A DNA stretch of 49,599 nucleotides from Mycobacterium sp. E3198 (GCF_001667015.1 NZ_LZIS01000048.1:1-49599); one strand, 5' to 3'. Shown: positions 6,992 through 19,077, counted from the first letter of the stretch. Program-made: numbers and translations. Notes: generated by a model from the sequence alone, not told the origin.

Positions 6992-7612
6992 CTAGCGTCG
7001 CACGGTCAGCGCGGCGATCGCGCCGGCCTCGTTGATCGCCAGATGCGCCAGCATCGGCGCGGCGAGGCTGCCGGAGCGGTCGGCCAGCCAGCCCAACGCC
7101 CACCCGGCCACGCCGGTGACCAGCACCGTGGCGGCGACGGGCTGGTCCGTCGCGCGCGCGTCCGGGATATGCGAGAGGCCAAACGCGGCGGCCTGCAGCA
7201 GCCGTCCGCCCAGCCGTCCGAAGGCTCGGGCACCCGCGCCGGCCAGCGCGCCGCGAAAGGCGGCCTCCTCGGCCCAGACGGTGCCGACGGGAATCCGCAA
7301 CAACAGCCACACGAACGCGGGCGCCGGCGGCTCGCGGACGGCCATCGCGGTTCGCACCACGGGCAGCGCGGTCGTGGCGGCGATCGCGCCCGCGACGCCC
7401 ACCCCGGCCACCGACCCCAGCCGTAACCCCGCCCACACCCGCGGCGGCCGCAGGCCCAGCGGCGCGCGGGTGGCGCGCGTCAGCAGCGCGCCGACGGCGG
7501 CCTGCAGGGTGACGCGCCACCCGGGCGGCAGGCGCGGGCTGACGAAGCTCCAGCCGACCAGGGCGGCGGCTAAGGCCAGCGCGTCGCGCGTCGCCGCTGA
7601 CTCTGCGTTCAT
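6992..7612 (-). CDS. CPBP-family intramembrane metalloprotease (Rv0804-like)
   Basis: A 206-residue multi-pass membrane protein. The CAAX-protease/bacteriocin-processing (CPBP, Abi) signature is visible as E115-E116-A-A-F-R120 (EExxxR), followed by L-S-H-I-P and the C-terminal H-L-A-I-N motif, the other metal/active-site His positions. Hydrophobic segments fill the rest. The family cleaves peptide bonds in the membrane; the substrate is unknown. It starts 39 nt after purL and is followed after 4 nt by the SCP2-like gene. In M. tuberculosis, Rv0805 and cpsY separate the equivalents of this gene and the next, whereas here they are adjacent. Confidence 0.8.
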   Translation of the reverse strand: MNAESAATRDALALAAALVGWSFVSPRLPPGWRVTLQAAVGALLTRATRAPLGLRPPRVWAGLRLGSVAGVGVAGAIAATTALPVVRTAMAVREPPAPAFVWLLLRIPVGTVWAEEAAFRGALAGAGARAFGRLGGRLLQAAAFGLSHIPDARATDQPVAATVLVTGVAGWALGWLADRSGSLAAPMLAHLAINEAGAIAALTVRR

Positions 7613-7651
7613 GGCGACGAAATGCGAGTAGCCCGCGCCATCAGCGCAGAG

Positions 7652-11268
<3,617 letters not shown>

Positions 11269-11273
11269 AGCTC

Positions 11274-11350
11274 GAGTGTGCGTTCACGGCTTTGCGGGTG
11301 CGGCCAGGGCGGAATTTGCGCGGCGATTTTCCCGCCCCACACGCACGCTC
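11274..11350. repeat. intergenic palindromic element R1
   Basis: GAGTGTGCGT (11274-11283) pairs with ACGCACGCTC (11341-11350), with one G:U. Inside, GGGCGG (11307-11312) pairs with CCGCCC (11332-11337). It starts 5 nt after the NTF2-like stop, at a convergent gene junction, and its right arm reads GAGCGTGCGT, similar to the arms of the elements at 28472 and 33184. Confidence 0.5.
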
Positions 11351-11369
11351 AACGCCCAGGGCGCACTCC

Positions 11370-11717
11370 CTATTGCCCCACGACGCAGAAGACGTTGCCC
11401 TCGGGGTCGGCCAGCACCACCCAGCGGAAGTTGTCGCCGAAGCTGTGCCGGCCGACCTCGCCGGCCCCGGCCGCCGTCAGCCGCGCGACCTCGCCATCGA
11501 CGTCGGCGGCGCTGAAGTCGAGGTGCACGCGGTTCTTCCCGGGGGTGGGGTCGGGCACCTTCTGGAACCCGAGCTTGGGTCCCTGCGCCAACGTCACCGC
11601 GGTGAACTCGTCGGCGAGCAACTCCTGCGTCGTCCCGCCGAACTGCTCGGCCCACCAACCGGCCAGACCCGCGGGATCGCTGCAGTCGAACGTGACCATT
11701 TCTACGTTGAGCGTCAT
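11370..11717 (-). CDS. Glyoxalase/bleomycin-resistance-type VOC protein (Rv0801 ortholog)
   Basis: A 115-residue vicinal-oxygen-chelate protein, one complete betaalphabetabetabeta pair: N-terminal M-V-T-F-D-C-S-D-P-A-G-L-A-G-W-W, then N-R-V-H-L-D-F and the C-terminal V-L-A-D-P-E-G-N-V-F-C-V-V. The short H-L-D-F and D-P-E-G-N-x-F blocks are where VOC proteins often place metal ligands. The substrate is unknown. It lies 14 nt downstream of pepC on the same strand, so the two are probably co-transcribed. Length equals the M. tuberculosis homologue as I recall it. Confidence 0.85.
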   Translation of the reverse strand: MTLNVEMVTFDCSDPAGLAGWWAEQFGGTTQELLADEFTAVTLAQGPKLGFQKVPDPTPGKNRVHLDFSAADVDGEVARLTAAGAGEVGRHSFGDNFRWVVLADPEGNVFCVVGQ

Positions 11718-11731
11718 GCCCGGATCGTAGG

Positions 11732-13000
11732 TCAGCCGGGCGACAGAAAAGCTTGCAGCGCCGCCGAATAGGCGGCCACGTCGTGCGCGCCCATCAACTC
11801 CCGCGCGGAGTGCATCGCCAACTGCGGCGCGCCGACATCGACGGTGGGGATGCCGGTGCGCGCGGCGGCCAGCGGCCCGATCGTCGAGCCGCACGGCAGG
11901 TCGGCGCGGTGCTCGTAACGTTGCAGCCCGACCCCCGCCTGCCGGCAGGCCAGCTCGAACGCCGCCGCGGTCCCCGCGTCGGTGGCATAGCGCAGGTTGG
12001 GGTGCACCTTGAGCACCGGGCCCGCGTTGACCTCGATCAGGTGGCCGGGCTCGTGCCGGTCCGGGTAGTTGGGGTGGGTGGCGTGGGCCATGTCGGCCGA
12101 CGCCAGCAGCGACGCCGGCAGCCGGCGCAGGAAGTCCTCCCGGGTGCCGCCCGCGGCCAGCACGATCCGCTCCAGGACGGTGCCCAACAGGTTGGACTGC
12201 GCGCCGCGGTCGGAGGTCGACCCGACCTCCTCGTGATCGAACAGCACCAACACCGGCACGACGCCCCGCGGCTCGGCGTCCAGCAGCGCCTGGGTCCCCG
12301 CGTAGCAGCTGGCCTGGTTGTCCAGCCGGGGCGCGCTGAGCAGGCCGGAGTCGGCCCCGATCACCGCCGAGGGGGTCAGATCGTGCGTCATCAGGTCGGC
12401 GGACAACACGTCGCCGGCCGGCACTCCGGCGCGCTCGGCGACGTAGTCGACGAACGAACCCCGTTGTTCCCCAACGCCCCAGACCGCGTTGACGTGTCGC
12501 TGCGGGTCCAGCGTCACCGATTTGCGGTCCTCGGCCAGGTGGATCGCCAGCTGCGGCACCCGCAGGATCGGGTCGTCGATGCGGACCAGCCGCTGGCCGA
12601 TCCCGTCGCCGTCCCGCACCGAGAGCCGCCCGCTGATGCCCAGGTCGCGGTCCAGCCAGGAGTTCAGCCACGCGCCCCCGTACGGCTCCAGCGCCACCAC
12701 CCGCCAACCGGCGACCAGCCGGTCCGGATGCTGTTTGACCCGCAGGTTCGGGGAGTCGGTGTGGGCGCCGACGATCCGGAAGGGACCGTCGGCCCCTTCG
12801 GAGTTCCAGGCGACCAGCGAACCGGCGCGCACGATGAAGTAGCGGCCGGGTTGCTCGGGCCAGCGGTCGGCCTCGTCGAGTTCCGCATAGCCGGACTCGA
12901 CCAGCCGGGCCGCCGCCGCCGCGCAGGCGTGAAACGACGACGGGGAGGCGTCGATGAAATCGCAGAGGCCTGCGGCGCTGGCCGGCATGGTGACCATCAT
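11732..13000 (-). CDS. pepC: M18-family aspartyl aminopeptidase
   Basis: A 422-residue M18 metallo-aminopeptidase (Rv0800 ortholog) that trims N-terminal residues, typically acidic ones, in the cytosol using two metal ions. Ligand motifs are seen in order: A-H-T-D-S-P-N near residue 80, R-L-D-N-Q-A-S in the middle, F-D-H-E-E-V-G-S (catalytic Glu plus ligand) and the C-terminal A-M-H-S-A-R-E-L. Several ATG codons cluster at the start (13000, 12997, 12988), with no clear ribosome site. I use the first, so the start is uncertain by up to four codons. It is divergent from the DyP gene and followed by the VOC gene. Confidence 0.92.
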   Translation of the reverse strand: MMVTMPASAAGLCDFIDASPSSFHACAAAAARLVESGYAELDEADRWPEQPGRYFIVRAGSLVAWNSEGADGPFRIVGAHTDSPNLRVKQHPDRLVAGWRVVALEPYGGAWLNSWLDRDLGISGRLSVRDGDGIGQRLVRIDDPILRVPQLAIHLAEDRKSVTLDPQRHVNAVWGVGEQRGSFVDYVAERAGVPAGDVLSADLMTHDLTPSAVIGADSGLLSAPRLDNQASCYAGTQALLDAEPRGVVPVLVLFDHEEVGSTSDRGAQSNLLGTVLERIVLAAGGTREDFLRRLPASLLASADMAHATHPNYPDRHEPGHLIEVNAGPVLKVHPNLRYATDAGTAAAFELACRQAGVGLQRYEHRADLPCGSTIGPLAAARTGIPTVDVGAPQLAMHSARELMGAHDVAAYSAALQAFLSPG

Positions 13001-13027
13001 GGCTGTCGGGCGCAGACGGGTTCACGC

Positions 13028-13033
13028 TAGGGT
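13028..13033 (+). promoter_or_regulatory. leaderless promoter -10 box TAGGGT for the DyP-encapsulin operon
   Basis: TAGGGT, then 7 nt, then the DyP GTG at 13041. The divergent pepC start is only 40 nt away, so one short region serves both genes. Confidence 0.45.
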
Positions 13034-13040
13034 TGCCAGA

Positions 13041-14060
13041 GTGCCTCCGGTCCAGCCGCAACCCATCCTCGCGCCGTTGACACCCGCCGCCATCTTCCTC
13101 GTTCTCACCATCGACGACGGCGGCGAGGCGACGGTGCACGACGCGCTGCCGGAGATCTCCGGGCTGGTGCGCGCGATCGGTTTCCGCGAGCCGCCGAAGC
13201 GGTTGTCGGCGATCGCCTCGATCGGCTCCGACGCCTGGGATCGCCTGTTTGCCGGGCCGCGCCCCGCCGAACTGCATCCGTTCATCGCGCTGAACGGCCC
13301 GCGGCACACCGCCCCGGCCACGCCCGGGGACCTGTTGTTGCACATCCGGGCCGAGAGCCTGGACGTCTGTTTCGAGCTGGCCGACCGCATCCTGCGCGCG
13401 ATGGCGGGCGCGGTCACCGTGGTCGACGAGGTGCACGGGTTCCGCTACTTCGACAACCGCGACCTGCTGGGGTTCGTCGACGGCACCGAAAACCCCGACG
13501 GCCCACTGGCCGTCAGCGCCACCACCATCGGTGAGGAGGATCCCGACTTCGCCGGCGGTTGCTACGTGCACGTGCAGAAGTATGTCCACGACATGTCGGC
13601 CTGGAACGCGCTGTCGGCCACCGAGCAGGAACTGGTGATCGGCCGGACCAAGCTGGACGACATCGAATTGGGTGACGACGACAAGCCGGCCAACGCCCAC
13701 ATCGCCCTCAACGTCATCACCGACGACGACGGCACCGAGCTCAAGATCGTGCGGCACAACATGCCCTTCGGGGAGCTGGGCAGGGGCGAATTCGGCACGT
13801 ACTTCATCGGGTATTCGCGGGCGCCACGGGTCACCGAGCAGATGCTTCAGAACATGTTCCTCGGCGACCCGCCCGGCAACACCGACCGCATCCTGGACTT
13901 CTCCACCGCCATCACCGGCGGATTGTTCTTCTCCCCCACCGTCGACTTCCTCGACGACCCACCGCCGTTGCCGGTCGCGCCGGCCACGGCGCAGCGCGCC
14001 ACACCGGCATCTGGAAACGGCTCACTCGCGATCGGCAGCCTGAAAGGAACCACTCGATGA
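13041..14060 (+). CDS. dyp: Dye-decolorizing peroxidase, encapsulin cargo (Rv0799c ortholog)
   Basis: A 339-residue heme peroxidase of the DyP family. Catalytic residues are present: distal Asp147 in G-F-V-D-G-T-E, proximal heme ligand His239 in I-V-R-H-N-M-P-F-G, and distal Arg260 in F-I-G-Y-S-R. A Pro/Ala-rich linker leads to a C-terminal L-A-I-G-S-L-K-G (329-336), the encapsulin cargo-loading peptide. The enzyme should therefore sit inside the shell made by the next gene, which overlaps its stop by 4 nt (ATGA). The GTG at 13041 is supported by a -10 box 7 nt upstream and by N-terminal similarity to the M. tuberculosis protein. Confidence 0.95.
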   Translation: MPPVQPQPILAPLTPAAIFLVLTIDDGGEATVHDALPEISGLVRAIGFREPPKRLSAIASIGSDAWDRLFAGPRPAELHPFIALNGPRHTAPATPGDLLLHIRAESLDVCFELADRILRAMAGAVTVVDEVHGFRYFDNRDLLGFVDGTENPDGPLAVSATTIGEEDPDFAGGCYVHVQKYVHDMSAWNALSATEQELVIGRTKLDDIELGDDDKPANAHIALNVITDDDGTELKIVRHNMPFGELGRGEFGTYFIGYSRAPRVTEQMLQNMFLGDPPGNTDRILDFSTAITGGLFFSPTVDFLDDPPPLPVAPATAQRATPASGNGSLAIGSLKGTTR

Positions 14061-14854
14061 ACAACCTCTACCGCGACCTGGCACCGGTCACCGAAGCCGC
14101 TTGGGCCGAAATCGAATTGGAGGCCACCAGAACCTTCAAGCGCCACATTGCGGGGCGGCGCGTCGTCGACGTCAGCGATCCCGGCGGACCGGTCACCGCG
14201 GCGGTCAGCACCGGCCGGCTGCTCGATGTCGAGGCGCCCACCGACGGCGTCGAAGCCCACCTGCGGGCCAGCAAACCCCTTGTCCGCCTACGGGTTCCGT
14301 TCACCCTGTCCCGGTACGAAATCGACAACGTCGAGCGCGGCGCGCAGGACTCCGATTGGGACCCGGTCAAAGCCGCGGCCAAGAAGCTGGCGTTCGTGGA
14401 GGACCGCGCGATCTTCGAGGGCTACGCGGCCGGATCGATCGACGGCATCCGCAGCTGCAGCTCCAATGCGCCGCTGCAGCTGCCCGAGGATCCGCGCGAC
14501 ATGCCCGACGCCATCTCGCACGCGTTGACCGGGCTGCGGCTGGCCGGGGTCGACGGCCCGTACTCGGTGCTGTTGGCCGCCGAGGTCTACACCAAGGTCA
14601 GCGAGACCACCGAGCACGGATATCCCATCCGTGAGCACCTGAACCGATTGGTGGACGGGGACATCATCTGGGCGCCGGCCATCGACGGCGCCTTCGTGCT
14701 GACCACCCGCGGTGGCGACTTCGACCTGCAGCTGGGCCACGACGTCGCGATCGGGTACCTCAGCCACGACGCCGAGAGCGTGCAGCTTTATCTGCAGGAG
14801 ACCCTGACGTTCTTGTGCTACACCGCCGAAGCGTCGGTCTGCCTGGCACCGTAG
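14057..14854 (+). CDS. enc: Encapsulin shell protein (CFP29 ortholog)
   Basis: A 265-residue family 1 encapsulin with the HK97 phage-capsid fold, starting M-N-N-L-Y-R-D-L-A-P-V-T-E-A-A-W and ending in the conserved strand region L-Y-L-Q-E-T-L-T-F-L-C-Y. Such proteins self-assemble into nanocompartments that hold cargo bearing a C-terminal targeting peptide. The overlapping upstream DyP carries such a peptide. In M. tuberculosis the protein is known as CFP29, a culture-filtrate antigen. Length equals the family norm and no changes stand out. Co-translation with its cargo through ATGA ensures matched expression. Confidence 0.96.
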   Translation: MNNLYRDLAPVTEAAWAEIELEATRTFKRHIAGRRVVDVSDPGGPVTAAVSTGRLLDVEAPTDGVEAHLRASKPLVRLRVPFTLSRYEIDNVERGAQDSDWDPVKAAAKKLAFVEDRAIFEGYAAGSIDGIRSCSSNAPLQLPEDPRDMPDAISHALTGLRLAGVDGPYSVLLAAEVYTKVSETTEHGYPIREHLNRLVDGDIIWAPAIDGAFVLTTRGGDFDLQLGHDVAIGYLSHDAESVQLYLQETLTFLCYTAEASVCLAP

Positions 14855-14884
14855 CGGTTCATCGCCGGCTATCGGATTCCTCGA

Positions 14885-14908
14885 TATCGCTTACCGCGGA
14901 TAGCGATA
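14885..14908. promoter_or_regulatory. inverted repeat upstream of the DUF417 gene
   Basis: TATCGCT (14885-14891) and AGCGATA (14902-14908) form a perfect 7-bp inverted repeat separated by 10 nt, about 80 nt before the DUF417 start. It is a candidate operator, possibly for the LysR protein encoded just beyond that gene. Confidence 0.4.
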
Positions 14909-14985
14909 GCGGATTGGACTGATCGCCGCCTCCGTCGGGTTTTGATCGTCAGCGGATAACCCGCTTGACCCAGGAGGCTTTCTTC

Positions 14986-15495
14986 ATGATCAATTCCACG
15001 ACCAAGCTCGCCGACCGCTCCGGCATCGTCACTGTCCCCGCGATCGACGCCGTCGCGCGCGTGTTGGGCCGTTACGGGCTGGTACTCGTCATCGGCTGGA
15101 TCGGCGCGCTGAAGTTCGCCAATTACGAAGCGCACCAAATCCAACCGCTCGTGGCGAACAGCCCCTTCATGGGCTGGCTCTATCAGGTCTTTCCGGTGTA
15201 CACATTCTCGGCGCTGTTGGGCGTGTTCGAGGTGACCGCGGCCGCATTGCTCGCCATCAAGCCGCTGGCTCCGCGGCTGTCCGCGGTCGGAAGTGTCTTG
15301 GCGGTCTTGCTGTTCTTCGCCACGATCAGCTTCTTGTTCACCACGCCGGGAATCGGCGAGCCGGCCGGCGGCGGCTTCCCCGCCATTTCCCTGCTCGGCG
15401 AGTTCCTCCTCAAAGACGTGCCGTTGCTTGGCCTGTCGCTGTGGACCCTCGCCGATTCGATCGCTGCCGCCAGGCGCCGCTCGACCGTCAGGTAG
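14986..15495 (+). CDS. DUF417 inner-membrane protein (YkgB-like)
   Basis: A 169-residue membrane protein of the DUF417/YkgB family with about four hydrophobic segments: Y-G-L-V-L-V-I-G-W-I-G-A-L-K-F near residue 35, V-Y-T-F-S-A-L-L-G-V-F near 75, V-L-A-V-L-L-F-F-A-T-I near 105, and a C-terminal L-L-G-L-S-L-W-T-L. The conserved K-F-x-x-Y-E motif (KFANYEAHQIQPLVANSPF) is present. The family function is unclear; some homologues are induced by reactive chlorine. The ATG at 14986 has a full AGGAGG 8 nt upstream. An in-frame upstream ATG at 14965 lacks one. Convergent with the LysR gene. Confidence 0.85.
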   Translation: MINSTTKLADRSGIVTVPAIDAVARVLGRYGLVLVIGWIGALKFANYEAHQIQPLVANSPFMGWLYQVFPVYTFSALLGVFEVTAAALLAIKPLAPRLSAVGSVLAVLLFFATISFLFTTPGIGEPAGGGFPAISLLGEFLLKDVPLLGLSLWTLADSIAAARRRSTVR

Positions 15496-15512
15496 CGCCG
15501 AGGCCGGACGAC

Positions 15513-16412
15513 TCAGCTGTCGTCGGGCAGCTCGAACGAAGCCACGAGCCGGCCGATGTCGCGACGGCGCGAGTCGGCCGGCCACACCACCCAGGTGCGG
15601 CGCACCAGGGGCCGCCCGATCAGCGGGGCCCACGTCACGTTATCCGGCAGTGGTCGAGGCTGGTCCTCCGGCGCGAGCGCGAAGGCATGGCCGCCGCTGA
15701 CCGCGGCGAACTTGACGTCGGCGATCAGCACGTGGCCGTCGGGGGCGGGCGGCCCGATCTCGATGCCGTGGCTGCGCAGCACCCCGGTGAGCTCGTCATA
15801 CCAGGCCGGACTGCTCGACCGCGGAAAACCCGTCCACCGCAGGTCTTTCAGCTCGTCCAGGGAGATCCCGTCGGGGCCGACACGGCCCGCGGCGACCGAC
15901 GAATCGAGTAGGACGCCGAGGCTTTCGCGGGACACCAGCATCGCGTCGAATTCGGACCCGGTGGGACGTTCGCGCACCAGGCCGACATCCAGTTCGTCGC
16001 CGCGCAGTGCGGCGAATTGCGCCGCCGTCGAGAGATGACGCGGAACGACTCGCGCCTCGGGCACCTCGGCCGCGAACTTGGCGAGCGCTCCGGGCAGCAC
16101 GTGCGACGCCAACTCCAGCGGGATACCCAGCCTGATGACCCCGCCGGTTTCCCCGCGATAGCCGGCCATCGTATGGACTGCCTGTCGGTAGCGGGCCAGG
16201 ACGGCGCGCGCCTCCTCGAGCAAGGCCACGCCCGCCTCGGTGGGCCGAACCCCCGTGCTGACGCGTTCCAGCAGCTGGACCCCGATTTCGCGCTCGAGAG
16301 CGCTCACCGTCTGCGAAATCGCCGACTGGCTCACGTGTAGTCGGCGAGACGCCGCCGACATGCCGCCCTCCTCCACGACGGCCACAAAGGCACTGAGTTC
16401 TCGCAATTCCAT
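15513..16412 (-). CDS. LysR-family transcriptional regulator
   Basis: A 299-residue LysR regulator. The winged helix-turn-helix is at residues ~3-60 (E-L-S-A-F-V-A-V-V-E-E-G-G-M-S-A-A-S-R-R-L-H-V-S-Q-S-A-I-S), and a periplasmic-binding-like effector domain runs from ~88 to the end (G-V-I-R-L-G-I-P-L-E). It is divergent from the SDR gene, with a textbook T-N11-A palindrome in between, so it most likely controls that gene. The DUF417 gene on its other side carries a similar-sized inverted repeat and may be a second target. The effector is unknown. Confidence 0.9.
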   Translation of the reverse strand: MELRELSAFVAVVEEGGMSAASRRLHVSQSAISQTVSALEREIGVQLLERVSTGVRPTEAGVALLEEARAVLARYRQAVHTMAGYRGETGGVIRLGIPLELASHVLPGALAKFAAEVPEARVVPRHLSTAAQFAALRGDELDVGLVRERPTGSEFDAMLVSRESLGVLLDSSVAAGRVGPDGISLDELKDLRWTGFPRSSSPAWYDELTGVLRSHGIEIGPPAPDGHVLIADVKFAAVSGGHAFALAPEDQPRPLPDNVTWAPLIGRPLVRRTWVVWPADSRRRDIGRLVASFELPDDS

Positions 16413-16537
16413 AGCTGGCGGCGGTTGGTGCCTACTCCTCCCGGTACCGGCTCAGCTTAGTTAATGGCCGCCATCAGCGACGCCGATAGCCCGGCCGCCC
16501 GCGCTGGAATTAAATGGGTGGGCGGAGGCGCTATGCG

Positions 16538-16552
16538 CTGCGGTATGCGCAG
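16538..16552. promoter_or_regulatory. LysR-type T-N11-A operator
   Basis: CTGCG-GTATG-CGCAG is a perfect 5-bp inverted repeat whose T (16539) and A (16551) are spaced by 11 nt, the LysR box rule. It lies 22 nt before the SDR start and 126 nt upstream of the divergent lysR start. Confidence 0.55.
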
Positions 16553-16574
16553 AAATTCGCCGAGGAGGGCTTCG

Positions 16575-17315
16575 ATGGCAACAACACTTGAGGGGTCAAC
16601 CGCGCTGGTCACGGGCGCCACGTCGGGCATTGGGCGCGCGATCGCGCTGCAACTCGCCGCGCTGGGCGCCGAGGTGGTGGTGCACGGGCGCAGCGCCGAA
16701 CGCGGCGCCAAGACGGTCCAGGAGATTCAAAACGCCGGTGGGAAAGCGCGTTTCGTCGCGGCCGATCTGTCCGAGGTCGACGACGTCCGGCGCCTGGCGG
16801 CCGAGGCGGGCCCGGTCGACATCCTGATCAACAACGCCGGCGTGTACAAGTTCGGTGGGACCGCCGACCTCGATGCGGCGGTTTTCGACGAGCACATCAA
16901 CATCAACCTGCGCGCCCCGTACCTCCTGGTCCAGCAACTCGTACCCGGCATGGCCGCGCGGGGGGTGGGGGCCGTCGTGAACATCAGCACCCTTGCCGCC
17001 ACCATTCCGGCGCGGATGGCCGGCGTGTACGGCGCCAGCAAGGCCGGTGTCGAACTGCTGACCAGGGTGTGGGCCGACGAATTCGGCCGGTCCGGGGTGC
17101 GGGTGAATGCTGTGCAGGCCGGGCCGACCGAAACATTGGGCACCGCCGCGACCCCCGGTCTCGCCGAGGGCTTTGCCACGGTTACCACGCTCGGCCGAGT
17201 CGCCGCGCCCGACGAGATCGCCAGTGCCGTAACGTTTCTGGTCTCTCCGCAGGCGAGCTACGTCAACGGCGCGATCCTGGAGGCCAACGGCGGGCAACTG
17301 GCGCTCGCCCCGTAG
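16575..17315 (+). CDS. Short-chain dehydrogenase/reductase
   Basis: A 246-residue classical SDR. The nucleotide site T13-G-A-T-S-G-I-G20 sits in the first strand-turn-helix, NNAG follows near residue 86, and the catalytic Ser138, Tyr152 and Lys156 (Y-G-A-S-K) are all present, so it should be active. The family oxidises or reduces alcohols and ketones with NAD(P). The R/H residues after the second strand (VVHGRSAERG) suggest NADP(H) preference, which is inference. The ATG at 16575 has GGAGG 7 nt upstream. It is probably controlled by the divergent LysR. The substrate cannot be told from sequence. Confidence 0.9.
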   Translation: MATTLEGSTALVTGATSGIGRAIALQLAALGAEVVVHGRSAERGAKTVQEIQNAGGKARFVAADLSEVDDVRRLAAEAGPVDILINNAGVYKFGGTADLDAAVFDEHININLRAPYLLVQQLVPGMAARGVGAVVNISTLAATIPARMAGVYGASKAGVELLTRVWADEFGRSGVRVNAVQAGPTETLGTAATPGLAEGFATVTTLGRVAAPDEIASAVTFLVSPQASYVNGAILEANGGQLALAP

Positions 17316-17329
17316 CGGCTCGACGGCTT

Positions 17330-19036
17330 TCAGAGGTCCAACACGAGTTCACTACCTGGCGCGGCCGAGCAGATCAGCACCTCACCCTCGCCGGGCTCCT
17401 CTAGCGGTGGTTGCACGTATGTCGTCGCCCCGGAAACGACGCCGGTGACGCACACGTGACACACCCCGCTTCGGCAGGAGAAGCGGGTCGGGACATCGCA
17501 CGCCTCGGCAAGGTCCAGGATGCTCCCGTAGTCCCACGACCAATTGACGGTAAGCCCGCTGCGCGCGAACGTGATTGACGGCCCGGTGCCCGGCGTGCCG
17601 GCGGGCGGGTGCGGCGGCGTGCGCTCCCCCATCTCGACGACGCCTGGGTTGATCGCCGGCAAGGCACCGAAGAGTTCGCTGTGGACGCGTGCGGGGTCGA
17701 GACCTGCGGCGCTGAAATAATCGCGGACATCGGTCATGAATCGCGTTGGGCCGCAGAGGTAAACGGTGGCATTGGATGGCAGGCCGAGGGCGGCGATCGA
17801 ATCCCTGTTCACACGGCCCTGCGTTTCGGTGTAGAAGACCCGCGCCCGGGCGTGCGGCAGGGATTCGATGAGCGTCGCGACTTCGCCCGCAAAGGCCTCG
17901 CTTTCGCGATTGCGGGTGGTGTGCAACCACCAAACGTCGCGACCGCTGGGCGCCGCCGCCAGCGCGTGCAGCATCGCCAGGACGGGCGTGGCACCGATGC
18001 CCGCCGACACGAGGACCACCGGATCGTCGCCCTCGGTGAGATAGAAGTCGCCCCTGGGTGCGGCCGCCTCTATCACCGACCCCGGCTTGGCGTTGGCGTG
18101 CAGCCAGCGGCTCACCAGCCCGTGCTCCTCGCGTTTGACGCTGATCCGGTAGACCCCCGCGTCCGGATCACCCGAGAGCGAATAGCTGCGCAGCGGCGCC
18201 GGTTCGGCGGCGCCGGCAAGTCGCACGGGGAGGTACTGCCCGGGAAGCGGCGGCGGCAACGGGCTGTGGTCGGCCGACTCGAGGCGAATGGAGAGCACCT
18301 GGGGACTTTCCCGGTGAATCTCCGCGACCCGCAACGGGCGAAAGCCGACCCATGGCGGTTCGACCGCGACCGGTGGCGCCGCGGGGCTGCCGGAATCGGC
18401 CAGCAGGTCGCGGAAGGACTGTTGCCAGCCGGGGCTGAGCGCCGGGACGTCGACGGCCCTTCTCAGCTGTTCGATGTCGCGCTTCGGCAGGTACAACAGC
18501 GCGTCGACGTCGGCCACGGTGAGCTCGTGACGGCCGCGCCGGGTCCGCACGATGTCGTCGCCGGCGCGGACGACGCCCTCGCTGATCACCCGGAAATAGA
18601 AGCCGGGGCGGTGTTGGGAGACAAGGAGATTGGGCATTCTGGGTTCGTTGAGGCGCATGCCGACCCGGAAGCACGTCACGCGCGGTTGGCTGACCTCGAA
18701 TTCCGCCTCGCCTATGCGATAGCGGTCGCCGATGCAGACCTCGTCGTCGGCGAGCCCGGAAATCGTGAAATTTTCACCGAAGTTGCCGGGCACCAGGTCG
18801 TCGCGGCCGAGGTACTGCGCCCAGAAGTCATACGACTCCAGCTGGTAGACCATGACCGCGCGTTGTTCGCCGCCGTGGCCGGCAAGGTCGCCCTGGCCGT
18901 CACCGTCGAGGTTGAGGCGGCGCGCCATGACCGGCCCCTCGACCGGGGTCTTCCCAATCCCGGTGTAGACGGTTTTGCCGCGCCATCGGACGTCCTTCGG
19001 CATGCCCACGTTTACCGAAACAAGCGTGCCCGCCAT
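17330..19036 (-). CDS. MOSC - ferredoxin reductase - 2Fe-2S ferredoxin fusion oxidoreductase
   Basis: A 568-residue three-part protein. Residues ~1-165 form a MOSC domain (molybdenum-cofactor sulfurase C-terminal type) with the conserved Cys122 in V-T-C-F-R-V-G, followed by its 3-alpha helical linker (~165-225). Residues ~235-460 form an FNR-like flavin/NAD(P) reductase (P-G-Q-Y-L-P-V-R, L-R-S-Y-S-L-S-G, V-S-A-G-I-G-A-T-P). Residues ~475-568 form a plant-type ferredoxin with C521, C526, C529 and C556 as cluster ligands. Electrons could pass from NAD(P)H through flavin and 2Fe-2S to a substrate handled by the MOSC part, similar to E. coli YiiM plus a reductase. Operator copy A lies 25 nt before the start. 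Confidence 0.88.
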   Translation of the reverse strand: MAGTLVSVNVGMPKDVRWRGKTVYTGIGKTPVEGPVMARRLNLDGDGQGDLAGHGGEQRAVMVYQLESYDFWAQYLGRDDLVPGNFGENFTISGLADDEVCIGDRYRIGEAEFEVSQPRVTCFRVGMRLNEPRMPNLLVSQHRPGFYFRVISEGVVRAGDDIVRTRRGRHELTVADVDALLYLPKRDIEQLRRAVDVPALSPGWQQSFRDLLADSGSPAAPPVAVEPPWVGFRPLRVAEIHRESPQVLSIRLESADHSPLPPPLPGQYLPVRLAGAAEPAPLRSYSLSGDPDAGVYRISVKREEHGLVSRWLHANAKPGSVIEAAAPRGDFYLTEGDDPVVLVSAGIGATPVLAMLHALAAAPSGRDVWWLHTTRNRESEAFAGEVATLIESLPHARARVFYTETQGRVNRDSIAALGLPSNATVYLCGPTRFMTDVRDYFSAAGLDPARVHSELFGALPAINPGVVEMGERTPPHPPAGTPGTGPSITFARSGLTVNWSWDYGSILDLAEACDVPTRFSCRSGVCHVCVTGVVSGATTYVQPPLEEPGEGEVLICSAAPGSELVLDL

Positions 19037-19061
19037 GTCACCGCCCGCAGCGTGGTCAAAC

Positions 19062-19077
19062 TGGGATAACCGGCCCA
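19062..19077. promoter_or_regulatory. TGGG-N8-CCCA operator, copy A
   Basis: TGGGATAACCGGCCCA, 25 nt upstream of the MOSC-fusion start on the opposite strand. It shares the exact TGGG-N8-CCCA frame with copies at 19148, 20048 and 21496. Confidence 0.6.

Noticed and set aside
11718..13757. N-terminal extension of the VOC open frame on the minus strand
   Set aside because: Only the last 115 codons (from 11717) form a protein family; the rest shadows pepC and DyP.
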